A program made the translations under genes and the position numbers. Shown piece after piece: positions 19,464-28,066 of a stretch of 59,749 nt of DNA (positions are counted from its first letter, which is position 1; each line of letters begins with the position of its first letter). The notes beneath the pieces were generated by a model. It was not told the DNA's origin, ran no database searches, and was given only the letters and a program-made list of their open reading frames with translations. Source of the DNA: Vibrio cincinnatiensis (GTDB taxonomy: Bacteria > Pseudomonadota > Gammaproteobacteria > Enterobacterales > Vibrionaceae); assembly GCF_022113815.1 (NCBI RefSeq), contig NZ_SGOM01000015.1, forward strand, positions 1-59,749. Reading direction: 5' to 3'.

Positions 19464-19503
19464 TTGCTTTTGTTGAATCTTTGCGACCCTTTTTTAAAGA
19501 AAC

Positions 19504-19956
19504 CTAGTTCGTTTTACTGCTAATAACCTCTGAAGAGTGAAGGATGGCTTTCTCTTCATTTTTTAGTAACCCCGTAGCACCTAAGGCATAATCTTTCGGG
19601 GGCTGATCTACATCTTCTTCATTACTTTCTGATGGTGGTGTGTCTTTATTCTGTTGTGCGATTTTTTTCAAGAACGGATTATCTTGCTCTGGCAGATTAG
19701 AAAGTAGGTCAGAGGAGGTTTTCGCCATATGCTGATACAGCTTGGTATAGTCTTTTCCTAGAGTATCGAGCATTTCAGCAGTATGAGCGAAGTGATCCGC
19801 CAACTCTTGACGTTGCTGCTCCATGGCAAATTTTGCGTTATCTAATTCTTTTTGTAGAGATTTCTGATTCTTATAGTGTGGTGTGGTAAGACGAGCAATG
19901 ACAACCCCAACCACCATCCCCACTAATAGCCCGACAACGGCATATATCCAAGGCAT
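19504..19956 (-). CDS. zapG: ZapG/YhcB (DUF1043) cell-division and envelope protein
   Basis: A 150-residue inner-membrane protein. One N-terminal helix (about 4-22, VVGLLVGMVVGVVIARL) is followed by a long coiled coil (about 30-95: QKSLQKELDNAKFAMEQQ...). The conserved region then contains LGKDYTKLYQHMAKTSSDLL, and a polar tail ends the protein. YhcB/ZapG interacts with division and elongation proteins and links cell-wall growth to shape. AAGGAG lies just before the ATG on the minus strand. Its neighbour zapE, divergent, is also a division gene. Confidence 0.93.
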   Translation of the reverse strand: MPWIYAVVGLLVGMVVGVVIARLTTPHYKNQKSLQKELDNAKFAMEQQRQELADHFAHTAEMLDTLGKDYTKLYQHMAKTSSDLLSNLPEQDNPFLKKIAQQNKDTPPSESNEEDVDQPPKDYALGATGLLKNEEKAILHSSEVISSKTN

Positions 19957-20107
19957 AACGACTCCTTATTGTTGTTATTTAACATGTTTTTTACTGGCTG
20001 GTTACACATGCTTCAGGGACATGTTACTATGAGTGCTCTATTGGATAAAGCAAAATGCATGTGCGCTAGATGGCAGTTTCCACCCTTTATAGATGTAGTA
20101 GACAGTC

Positions 20108-21211
20108 ATGACACCGAAACAACAATATGAAGAAGATTTAAAACGCTCAGGTTTTCAACAAGATGATGCACAAGCTCGAGCAGTCGAAGCTTTGGACTTG
20201 CTTTATCATCAGTTAATTGAGTTTTTTTCTCAACCAGTGGTAAGACCTTCCCTTTGGTTGCAATGGATCGGAAAAAAAACGCCGCCACTTCAAGTTCCCA
20301 AAGGGCTCTATTTTTGGGGGGGCGTTGGGCGAGGGAAAACGTATTTAATGGATACCTTTTTTGATGCGCTCCCCAGTGACAAAAAGATGCGAGTCCATTT
20401 TCATCGTTTTATGTACCGAGTGCACGATGAACTAAAATTATTACAAGAGGTGAGCGATCCTCTCGAATTGGTTGCGGATAAATTTAGTCAAGAAGCAACC
20501 GTAATTTGCTTTGATGAATTTTTTGTGTCAGACATTACCGATGCGATGATTTTAGCAACATTACTGCAAGCCTTATTTAAACGTGGGGTTGTGTTAGTGG
20601 CAACCTCCAATATTCCCCCACAAGATTTGTATCGAAATGGTCTTCAGCGAGCTCGTTTTCTTCCTGCGATTGACTTAATAGAAGCACATTGCCTCATTCT
20701 TAATGTTGAGAGTGGCATTGATTATCGTTTAAGAACCTTGACTCAAGCAGAGATTTATCACTATCCCCTTGATCAGAAAGCACAAGACAATCTGAACCAT
20801 TATTATAACCAGTTGACTGATGCTAATAAGAGCTCACGGACTGAAATCGAGATTAATCACCGTCAGTTACCAGTTATCCATGCTTGTGATGGGGTTCTGT
20901 TTGCCTCCTTTGCCCAACTATGCCAAACCGCCCGTAGTCAAAATGATTATATTGAACTATCACGTCTTTATCATACGGTGTTATTGGCTGAGGTGATGCA
21001 AATGGGGCCATTATCTGATGATGCTGCCCGACGTTTTATCGCTTTGGTGGATGAGTTTTACGAACGTCACGTTAAATTGATTATCTCAGCACAAGTTCCG
21101 CTGGATGAATTGTATACAGAAGGACGACTCGGTTTTGAATTTAAGCGTTGTCAATCACGATTAATTGAAATGCAAAGCCATGATTACTTAGCAAAACCAC
21201 ATTTACCTTAA
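20108..21211 (+). CDS. zapE: cell division ATPase ZapE (AFG1-like)
   Basis: AFG1-like AAA ATPase that in E. coli destabilises FtsZ polymers late in constriction. It is 367 aa. The P-loop GGVGRGKT is at 71-78 and the Walker B region reads VICFDEFFVSD. VATSNIPP is the usual sensor-1 segment. The start ATG 20108 lacks a strong ribosome binding site but gives the family N-terminus (TPKQQYEEDLKRSGFQ). It is divergent from zapG and precedes the rplM-rpsI operon. Confidence 0.96.
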   Translation: MTPKQQYEEDLKRSGFQQDDAQARAVEALDLLYHQLIEFFSQPVVRPSLWLQWIGKKTPPLQVPKGLYFWGGVGRGKTYLMDTFFDALPSDKKMRVHFHRFMYRVHDELKLLQEVSDPLELVADKFSQEATVICFDEFFVSDITDAMILATLLQALFKRGVVLVATSNIPPQDLYRNGLQRARFLPAIDLIEAHCLILNVESGIDYRLRTLTQAEIYHYPLDQKAQDNLNHYYNQLTDANKSSRTEIEINHRQLPVIHACDGVLFASFAQLCQTARSQNDYIELSRLYHTVLLAEVMQMGPLSDDAARRFIALVDEFYERHVKLIISAQVPLDELYTEGRLGFEFKRCQSRLIEMQSHDYLAKPHLP

Positions 21212-21244
21212 TGGTGACCCCAAAAGGCATATAGGGAGAAATTT

Positions 21245-21295
21245 TTGTGATTTTACACAAAAAGAGGTGATTTTTTCTGCGCTCTTCTCTATAAT
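21245..21295 (+). promoter_or_regulatory. rplM-rpsI promoter with upstream palindrome
   Basis: A consensus TATAAT (21290-21295) with a GTGATT-like -35 about 17 bases upstream suggests a start near 21302. Just upstream is the inverted repeat TTGTG-N6-CACAA (21245-21260). The -10 is convincing, the -35 is weak, and the meaning of the palindrome is unknown. Confidence 0.55.
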
Positions 21296-21301
21296 CCTGC
21301 G

Positions 21302-21432
21302 ACCCACCGTTACTGCAGGTCTTTTTAGGCCGAGAGTGCCATCCACTCGAAGGGGTGATGTCTGGGCTCTTAGACAGTGGGAGCAAATGTGCTCCTTTAA
21401 GTGTAAATTTTAATTAACGGGTTATTATTAGC
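21302..21432 (+). promoter_or_regulatory. Structured 5' leader of rplM-rpsI (candidate L13 autoregulation)
   Basis: The roughly 130-base leader holds at least two clear hairpins. One has arms CATC...ACTC and GGGGT-GATG around 21340-21362. The other is GGAGCA-AATG-TGCTCC at 21380-21395. In E. coli, L13 represses its own operon through the mRNA leader; that this leader does so is inference. Confidence 0.5.
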
Positions 21433-21861
21433 ATGAAAACTTTCGTTGCTAAACCAGAAACTGTAAAACGCGACTGGTATATTGTAGACGCTGAAGGTAA
21501 AACTCTTGGTCGTCTAGCAAGTGAAATTGCATCTCGTCTACGTGGCAAACACAAAGCTGAATACACTCCACACGTTGACACTGGTGATTACATCATCGTT
21601 GTTAATGCGGAGAAAGTTGCTGTAACTGGTAACAAGGCTAAAGACAAAATGTACCACCGTCACTCTGAGTTCCCAGGTGGCCTAAAATCTTTCAGTTTTG
21701 AAAAACTGATTGAACGTAAGCCTGAAATGGTACTTGAGCTAGCGGTTAAAGGTATGCTTCCACGTGGTCCTCTAGGCCGAGCTATGTACCGTAAGCTAAA
21801 AGTTTACGCTGGCGCTGAGCACAACCATGCTGCTCAACAACCAAAAGTACTAGACATCTAA
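21433..21861 (+). CDS. rplM: 50S ribosomal protein L13
   Basis: A 142-residue L13, an early-assembly large-subunit protein. Recognised by [23 protein letters not shown] at the start (given in part), [17 protein letters not shown], the [12 protein letters not shown] segment and MLPRGPLGR. Codon use is highly biased, as expected for a ribosomal gene. Followed by rpsI after 15 bases. Confidence 0.99.
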   Translation: MKTFVAKPETVKRDWYIVDAEGKTLGRLASEIASRLRGKHKAEYTPHVDTGDYIIVVNAEKVAVTGNKAKDKMYHRHSEFPGGLKSFSFEKLIERKPEMVLELAVKGMLPRGPLGRAMYRKLKVYAGAEHNHAAQQPKVLDI

Positions 21862-21876
21862 TTGGGGATTTCGGAA

Positions 21877-22269
21877 ATGGCAGAGAATCAATACTACGGC
21901 ACTGGCCGTCGCAAAAGCTCAGCTGCGCGTGTTTTCATTAAACCAGGCAGCGGCAACATCGTAATCAACAAGCGTAGCCTTGATGAATACTTCGGTCGTC
22001 CAACTTCTCGTATGGTTGTTAAACAACCTCTAGAGTTAGTTGAAATGACAGAGAAACTAGATCTATACATCACTGTTAAAGGTGGTGGTATTTCTGGTCA
22101 AGCAGGTGCTATCCGTCACGGTATCACTCGCGCTCTTATGGAATACGATGAATCTTTACGTCCTGCTCTACGTGCCGCTGGCTACGTTACTCGTGACGCT
22201 CGTTGCGTTGAACGTAAGAAAGTTGGTCTACGTAAAGCACGTCGTCGTCCACAGTTCTCTAAGCGTTAA
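21877..22269 (+). CDS. rpsI: 30S ribosomal protein S9
   Basis: A 130-residue S9, whose C-terminal tail reaches the P-site tRNA. Begins [20 protein letters not shown] and ends with the basic tail [10 protein letters not shown] placed the start at ATG 21877, which gives the exact family length; an in-frame codon at 21862 would add five residues. Second gene of rplM-rpsI. Confidence 0.99.
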   Translation: MAENQYYGTGRRKSSAARVFIKPGSGNIVINKRSLDEYFGRPTSRMVVKQPLELVEMTEKLDLYITVKGGGISGQAGAIRHGITRALMEYDESLRPALRAAGYVTRDARCVERKKVGLRKARRRPQFSKR

Positions 22270-22315
22270 TCTTTTCAAGGTTATTGCTTTCCAACTTCGG
22301 TTGGAATTGTGGTTC

Positions 22316-22344
22316 AAAAGCCCGGTATTATACCGGGCTTTTTT
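22316..22344 (+). terminator. Rho-independent terminator of rplM-rpsI
   Basis: The stem AAAAGCCCGGTA / TACCGGGCTTTT (22316-22327 with 22331-22342) is followed by T. A smaller CCAACTTCGGTTGG hairpin lies just before it (22291-22304). Confidence 0.94.
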
Positions 22345-22653
22345 GTTTCTTTTTTTTGAATATCCATTTGCTATCTGCAACATTTTGTTGCCACTCTGTA
22401 TCGTTATTGAACCCATCTTCAGCATTATTTGTTTTTAGCCCTTCTTAATGGAGGCTTGAGATAAAAAACCTCTTTTGTGACCGCACATACGAATTATTTG
22501 ATGAATGTTAATAAAAGGTAGCTTTATCTTGTCAAAAAGTGGGGTTTTATTTATCATTTGCTATCAAATAAATACAACTAATTAGTATTTTGTTAGCCAT
22601 GCTCTTAATCGGAATAACAGCAATCCATAAGGAGCAAGTGGGAGAATGTCTGG
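22345..22653. other. AT-rich intergenic region before petABC
   Basis: About 310 bases without a gene. It contains the petABC promoter (22529-22557) and a roughly 90-base leader with two Shine-Dalgarno-like segments (AAGGAG at 22629 and GGGAG at 22640). I saw nothing else that I can name. Confidence 0.65.
22529..22557 (+). promoter_or_regulatory. sigma-70 promoter for petABC
   Basis: TTGTCA (22529-22534) and TATCAT (22552-22557), each five of six to consensus, are separated by exactly 17 bases. Confidence 0.65.
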
Positions 22654-23247
22654 ATGAGCAATGCGCCTTTGAATAACGGTCGCAGACGGTTCTTAACGGC
22701 AACAACAGCAGTTGTCGGTGGTTTAGGAGCTGTTGCAGTGGCTGTGCCTTTTATTAAATCTTGGAACCCAAGTGCAAAAGCAAAAGCGGCAGGAGCCCCT
22801 GTCGAAGTTGATGTCGGTAAACTTGAAGAAGGGCAAATGGTTCGTGTGGAATGGCGAGGAAATCCAGTGTGGGTTGTTCGTCGTTCGAAAACGGTCGTTG
22901 ATGGCCTGAAAAATCATGATAAACAGTTGCGTGACCCAAGCTCTCAAGAAGAGCAGCAACCAGATTATGCCCAAAATACGCATCGTTCAATTAAGCCTGA
23001 ATATTTTGTTGCAGTAGGTATTTGCACCCATCTTGGGTGTTCACCCACTTATTTACCAGACTCATTTAATGAGCAAGTTAAAGGCGTTAGATCGGGCTTT
23101 TTCTGTCCTTGCCATGGCTCTAAGTTTGATATGGCAGGCCGTGTGTTCCAAAGTGTACCAGCGCCACTGAATCTGGTTGTTCCTAAGCATATGTATCTTA
23201 GCGAGACCAGAATTATTATCGGCCTAGATGAAACCGGGGAGGCATAA
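22654..23247 (+). CDS. petA: ubiquinol-cytochrome c reductase Rieske iron-sulfur subunit
   Basis: Rieske 2Fe-2S subunit of the cytochrome bc1 complex (197 aa); takes the first electron from ubiquinol. An N-terminal Tat-type signal anchor has RRRFLT (10-15) followed by a hydrophobic helix. Cluster-binding motifs are CTHLGC (124-129) and CPCHGS (151-156). The start overlaps a three-codon reading frame, ATG-TCT-GGA-TGA, through ATGA, so initiation may be coupled. The stop overlaps petB by one base (TAATG). Confidence 0.97.
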   Translation: MSNAPLNNGRRRFLTATTAVVGGLGAVAVAVPFIKSWNPSAKAKAAGAPVEVDVGKLEEGQMVRVEWRGNPVWVVRRSKTVVDGLKNHDKQLRDPSSQEEQQPDYAQNTHRSIKPEYFVAVGICTHLGCSPTYLPDSFNEQVKGVRSGFFCPCHGSKFDMAGRVFQSVPAPLNLVVPKHMYLSETRIIIGLDETGEA

Positions 23248-24512
23248 TGCAAGCGCTACTTGATTGGGTGGAAAAACGCATACCGGCCATGAATGCGTAT
23301 AAAAAACACCTTTCTGAATATCCGATGCCAAAGAACTTTAACTTTTGGTATCTATTCGGTTCTTTAGCCATGCTGGTGCTGGTTAACCAACTTTTAACGG
23401 GTATCTGGCTTACAATGAACTATGTTCCTTCCGGTGATGGTGCTTTTGCATCGGTTGAATATATTATGCGAGATGTCGAATACGGTTGGTTATTACGCTA
23501 TATGCATTCTACCGGGGCATCGGCTTTTTTTGTGGTGATCTATCTGCATATGTTCCGCGGTTTGATTTATGGTTCATACCAAAAACCGCGTGAATTATTG
23601 TGGATCTTTGGCATGCTTATCTTCCTTGTACTGATGGCTGAAGCTTTTATGGGCTATTTGTTACCTTGGGGGCAAATGTCTTACTGGGGCGCACAGGTCA
23701 TTATTTCTCTATTTGGTGCAATTCCGGTTATTGGGGATGATCTTACTTTATGGATTCGAGGGGACTATGTGATCTCTGGAGCGACGCTTAACCGTTTCTT
23801 TGCTTTACATGTCATCGCATTACCGATCGTATTACTGCTACTGATTGTATTACATATATTGGCTTTGCATGAAGTGGGGTCAAATAATCCAGACGGCATT
23901 GAAACCAAATTACCCAAAGGATCGATGGGTGAAGGTTATCAGCCTCAGTTTAAATTTCATGAATACTATACGAAGAAATACGACATTATTGACTCGATTC
24001 CTTTTCACCCTTATGGGACGGTGAAAGATCTTATTGGTGTCGCGGGCTTCTTATTCTTATTCTGTTATGTTTTGTTTTTTAATCCAGAGATGGGGGGGTA
24101 TTTTCTTGAGCCACCTAACTTTGAAGCTGCTAACCCATTAAAAACGCCGGAGCATATTGCACCAGTCTGGTATTTCACACCATTTTACGCCATTTTACGT
24201 GCCGTTCCTGATAAGTTACTCGGTGTCATTGCGATGGGAGCATCAATTATCGTTTTGTTCTTATTGCCATGGTTGGATCGATGTAAAGTCCGTTCATATC
24301 GCTATCGTAGTAAGTTCCATTTGTTCAATATTATCCAGTTCACCATCAGCTTTATTGCTTTGGGGATGTTAGGGGCTTTACCCGCAACGCCAACATATAC
24401 ATTGCTGGCTCAGCTATTTAGCTTGGGGTATTTCATGTTCTTTGTTTTGCTGTTTTTCTACAGTAAAAATGAAGCAACGAAGCCATTACCAATAAGGGTG
24501 ACATTCAAATGA
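23247..24512 (+). CDS. petB: cytochrome b subunit of the bc1 complex
   Basis: Membrane core of the bc1 complex (421 aa, about eight helices plus a C-terminal extension), carrying two b hemes and the quinone sites. Seen: LLRYMHSTGASAFF and FALHVIALPIVLLLL with heme-binding His residues, and YLLPWGQMSYWGA. The quinol-oxidation motif, PEWY in mitochondria, is PVWY here (306-309). Overlaps petA by one base and petC by four (ATGA), so the three are tightly coupled. Confidence 0.98.
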   Translation: MQALLDWVEKRIPAMNAYKKHLSEYPMPKNFNFWYLFGSLAMLVLVNQLLTGIWLTMNYVPSGDGAFASVEYIMRDVEYGWLLRYMHSTGASAFFVVIYLHMFRGLIYGSYQKPRELLWIFGMLIFLVLMAEAFMGYLLPWGQMSYWGAQVIISLFGAIPVIGDDLTLWIRGDYVISGATLNRFFALHVIALPIVLLLLIVLHILALHEVGSNNPDGIETKLPKGSMGEGYQPQFKFHEYYTKKYDIIDSIPFHPYGTVKDLIGVAGFLFLFCYVLFFNPEMGGYFLEPPNFEAANPLKTPEHIAPVWYFTPFYAILRAVPDKLLGVIAMGASIIVLFLLPWLDRCKVRSYRYRSKFHLFNIIQFTISFIALGMLGALPATPTYTLLAQLFSLGYFMFFVLLFFYSKNEATKPLPIRVTFK

Positions 24513-25246
24513 AAAAATGGATTGTAATGTTGTTTGCACTGTTACCATCATTAGCGATGGCTGCCGGGGCTATCGTTCCTCTGGATAAAGCGCATAACGA
24601 TTTACGTGATAAGGCTTCACTGCAAAATGGGGCGAAGCTGTTTATGAACTACTGTTTTGGCTGCCATGCCACACAATATCAACGCTATGAGCGGGTGGCG
24701 GATGATCTCGGCATTCCCCATGATTTAATGAGAGAGTATTTGATTTTTGATCCGCAAACCAAGATCGGTGAGCTCATGATCAATGCGATTCCTGAAAAAT
24801 CAGCAGCACAATGGTTTGGTGCTCCACCACCAGATTTAACCTTGGTGGCTCGGGTTCGTGGTGTGGATTGGTTATATACGTATTTACGCTCTTTTTATGT
24901 CGATCCTAGCCGACCTTTTGGTGTCAATAATATCGTCTTTCCCAGTGTAGGTATGCCTCATGTGTTAGAAACACTACAAGGAACACCTGAGCCTATTTTT
25001 GAAACCCATATTGTCGATGGAGAAGAAGTTCAAACGGTGGTTGGTGTTAAGTCTAAAGGCAACGGTGAACTGAACCCAGAAGAGTATGATAATGCGGTTC
25101 GTGACTTGGTGAATTTCTTAGAATATTCCGGTGAGCCAGTCAAGTTAGAGAGACAAACACTCGGTTGGTGGGTGATGGGCTTTTTAGTCTTATTCGCCAT
25201 TGTCGTGGTAGCTTTGAAGAAAGAGTATTGGCGTGATGTGCACTAA
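24509..25246 (+). CDS. petC: cytochrome c1 subunit of the bc1 complex
   Basis: Membrane-anchored c-type cytochrome (245 aa). Signal peptide about 1-19 (ending AMA), heme-binding CFGCH (Cys49, Cys52, His53), and a C-terminal anchor helix (about 219-236, WWVMGFLVLFAIVVVAL). It accepts electrons from the Rieske protein and passes them to soluble cytochrome c. Last gene of petABC. Confidence 0.98.
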   Translation: MKKWIVMLFALLPSLAMAAGAIVPLDKAHNDLRDKASLQNGAKLFMNYCFGCHATQYQRYERVADDLGIPHDLMREYLIFDPQTKIGELMINAIPEKSAAQWFGAPPPDLTLVARVRGVDWLYTYLRSFYVDPSRPFGVNNIVFPSVGMPHVLETLQGTPEPIFETHIVDGEEVQTVVGVKSKGNGELNPEEYDNAVRDLVNFLEYSGEPVKLERQTLGWWVMGFLVLFAIVVVALKKEYWRDVH

Positions 25247-25288
25247 TTATGCTATTATGCCGTGCTAATTCTCGATTCATCGAATCAT

Positions 25289-25317
25289 CAATGGAGGCTT
25301 AGCCTCCATTGTTTTTT
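25289..25317 (+). terminator. Rho-independent terminator of petABC
   Basis: The stem CAATGGAGGCT pairs with AGCCTCCATTG (25289-25299 with 25301-25311), followed by six T. Confidence 0.92.
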
Positions 25318-25346
25318 ATATTTGTAAGTGTGTGCTGGAGGGCTCC

Positions 25347-25982
25347 ATGGCTGTAGCTGCCAATAAACGTTCTGTGATGACTCTATTTTCAAGTGCATCT
25401 GATATGTATAGCCATCAGGTACGTATTGTGCTGGCTGAAAAAGGTGTCAGTGTTGAAGTTGAGCTGGTTGACGAAGATAACCTACCAGGTGAACTGATTG
25501 AACTGAACCCATACAAGTCGGTCCCTACTCTGGTTGACCGTGAGCTTGCGCTTTATGATTCAAAAATCATTATGGAATACTTGGATGAACGTTTTCCTCA
25601 TCCACCTTTAATGCCGGTTTACCCTGTTGCTCGTGGTAATAGCCGTCTAATGATTTATCGCATTGAAAGAAACTGGTATTCATTGGCTGAAAAAGTAGTC
25701 AATGGTAATGCGAGTGAAGCGGAAGCAGCACGTAACAAATTACGTAATGATCTTCTGACTCTTGCTCCTGTATTTGCTGAATATGAATACTTTATGAGTG
25801 AAGAGTTTAGCCTGATTGACTGCTACTTAGCGCCTCTACTATGGCGTTTACCGGTTTTAGGTATTGAATTGATTGGCCCTGGCTCAAAAGAGCTTAAAGT
25901 CTATATGAATCGCGTATTTGAACGTGACTCATTCCTTGCTTCGCTAACAGAAGCAGAGCGTGAGATGCGCCTGTCTCGTTAA
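25347..25982 (+). CDS. sspA: stringent starvation protein A
   Basis: RNA polymerase-associated protein with a glutathione-transferase fold but no transferase activity (211 aa). Thioredoxin-like N-terminal domain VMTLFSSASDMYSHQVRIV, followed by ELNPYKSVPTLVDRELALYDS and an all-helical C-terminal domain. It helps cells in stationary phase and acid stress. ATG 25347 is chosen because GGAGG precedes it; the frame is open for five more codons upstream. It is followed closely by sspB. Confidence 0.97.
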   Translation: MAVAANKRSVMTLFSSASDMYSHQVRIVLAEKGVSVEVELVDEDNLPGELIELNPYKSVPTLVDRELALYDSKIIMEYLDERFPHPPLMPVYPVARGNSRLMIYRIERNWYSLAEKVVNGNASEAEAARNKLRNDLLTLAPVFAEYEYFMSEEFSLIDCYLAPLLWRLPVLGIELIGPGSKELKVYMNRVFERDSFLASLTEAEREMRLSR

Positions 25983-25992
25983 TGGGTGTGTG

Positions 25993-26442
25993 ATGAATAT
26001 TGAACAAATGACACCTCGCCGACCATTTATGCTACGTGCATTTTATGATTGGTTGCTGGAGAATGAATTAACCCCTCATCTTGTCGTTGATGCGACTTTA
26101 AATGGTGTTCGTGTTCCGATGGAATATGTGCAAGATGGGCAAATCATTTTAAATGTCGCGCCTCGTGCTGTGGGTAATTTAGAACTGGGTAATGATGAAG
26201 TCACGTTCAGTGCTCGGTTTGGCGGTCGTCCCCATTTAGTGATCGTTCCACTGTATGCGGTTCAAGCCATTTATGCGCGTGAAAATGGGGCTGGAACCAT
26301 GTTTGATCCAGAACCTGCATATCAGCAAGCGCTTGATCAAGTTTATAGTGAGGAATCGTTTGAGGATGTTAGCGGTGAGACCACATCAACAGATGAACCG
26401 CCTAAGCCTCAAGGTAGACCAAGTCTGCGTGTCGTTAAATAG
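25993..26442 (+). CDS. sspB: ClpXP adaptor SspB
   Basis: Delivers ssrA-tagged proteins, and in the sigma-E pathway cleaved RseA, to ClpXP (149 aa). The N-terminal substrate-binding domain has MTPRRPFMLRAFYDWLLENE and the VPMEYVQDGQIILNVAPRAV region. After an acidic linker, the C-terminal ClpX-tethering peptide reads RPSLRVVK. The start at ATG 25993 gives the family N-terminus, though its ribosome binding site is weak and translation may be coupled to sspA 10 bases upstream. Confidence 0.97.
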   Translation: MNIEQMTPRRPFMLRAFYDWLLENELTPHLVVDATLNGVRVPMEYVQDGQIILNVAPRAVGNLELGNDEVTFSARFGGRPHLVIVPLYAVQAIYARENGAGTMFDPEPAYQQALDQVYSEESFEDVSGETTSTDEPPKPQGRPSLRVVK

Positions 26443-26457
26443 AGTTGATTGTTAAAT

Positions 26458-26487
26458 AAAAAAAGCAGCGTAATCGCTGCTTTTTTA
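26458..26487. terminator. Bidirectional terminator between sspB and dolP
   Basis: AAAAGCAGCG / CGCTGCTTTT (26461-26470 with 26475-26484) is flanked by A and T runs and serves both convergent units. Confidence 0.92.
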
Positions 26488-26515
26488 TTGGTCAGTCAGA
26501 GTTGGGTTGACTGGT

Positions 26516-27100
26516 TTAATCGGCATACTCAAATGCTTTTATCACCTGTCTGACCCCGGAGACATGTCGAGCAACATCAGTAGCAATATCGGCATGTTCG
26601 CGGGTGATATAGCCAAATAAAAAGACTTCTCTATCTTCGGTGATAACAGAGACTTTGACTCCGCTCAGCTCTGACTTTGCTAACAATGCCGATTTTACTT
26701 TAGTTGTTATCCAGCTATCGTTACTGATTTCACCAAAAGAGAGCGGGGTTTTTATTTTGACTTGGTTGTGTAATTTCTCGACCCCTTTTACCTGTTCTGC
26801 TTGTTCAATAAAAGTATCTAATAATTCAGAATTTTGAGACTGTCCGATTAATACGACTGAGCCACGAAATGCATAGGCTGTTATGCGCATTTCACCCCGA
26901 TACGGCGGTTTGTTACTTAAGCCTGTGATTTCTAAAGCTAGATTTTTATCTTGCCAGATTTCAGATGTGGTACGGGGGTCTGTGGCAATGTTCACGGTTG
27001 TCGCAGCGCCTGCCACAAAAAGTCCAGCGCATCCAGACAACATCGGTAGAAGTAGGAGAAGTGGCAGTAGAGAGAAGCGAGAAAACCGCAAGTTTTTCAT
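26516..27100 (-). CDS. dolP: outer-membrane BON-domain lipoprotein DolP (YraP)
   Basis: A 194-residue lipoprotein. The signal peptide ends in lipobox LSGC (Cys24), followed by two BON domains (about 46-115 and 124-192), as in YraP/DolP, which supports outer-membrane integrity at division sites. It is the last gene of lpoA-yraN-diaA-dolP, three bases after diaA. Confidence 0.95.
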   Translation of the reverse strand: MKNLRFSRFSLLPLLLLLPMLSGCAGLFVAGAATTVNIATDPRTTSEIWQDKNLALEITGLSNKPPYRGEMRITAYAFRGSVVLIGQSQNSELLDTFIEQAEQVKGVEKLHNQVKIKTPLSFGEISNDSWITTKVKSALLAKSELSGVKVSVITEDREVFLFGYITREHADIATDVARHVSGVRQVIKAFEYAD

Positions 27101-27103
27101 TAT

Positions 27104-27697
<594 letters not shown>

Positions 27698-28066
27698 TTA
27701 TCCTTGGGTAATTGCGTTTTTTATCCACTCGATATGTTGGCCATGTTGATGAATGGCAACTACATCAAAACGAAAGTCAGTGCTCTCGGCATGGTAACCT
27801 CGCTTGAGCATCCACCAATTGGCAGCTTTAATCAAGCGAGCTTGTTTGTGGAAGGTGACGGCTTCTGCCGCATGCCCATGGTTTTGATTCTTGCGATATT
27901 TGACTTCAACAAATACAAAACAAGATCCATCTTGCATGACCAGATCTAATTCACCTCCACGTGCGTGGAAATTTTTCTCTAAAAAACTTAGCCCTTGGCG
28001 ACTTAAATAATCGGCCGCCAATTGCTCATAATGTTGTCCGGTTTCTCTATGGCTAAAGAGCCCCAT
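27698..28066 (-). CDS. yraN: YraN/UPF0102 nuclease-like protein
   Basis: A 122-residue protein with a restriction-endonuclease-like fold. The catalytic-type signature GGELDLVMQDG...VFVEVKYR supplies the Asp and Glu-x-Lys. The role is unknown. I chose ATG 28066 (MGLFSHRETGQHYEQ), which gives the family length and overlaps the end of lpoA by 14 bases; longer in-frame starts reach 28117. The overlap suggests coupling with lpoA. Confidence 0.9.
   Translation of the reverse strand: MGLFSHRETGQHYEQLAADYLSRQGLSFLEKNFHARGGELDLVMQDGSCFVFVEVKYRKNQNHGHAAEAVTFHKQARLIKAANWWMLKRGYHAESTDFRFDVVAIHQHGQHIEWIKNAITQG

Noticed and set aside
22082..22438. A 118-codon frame overlapping rpsI
   Set aside because: It is another frame of the S9 gene running through the terminator; highly biased ribosomal codons commonly open shadow frames.
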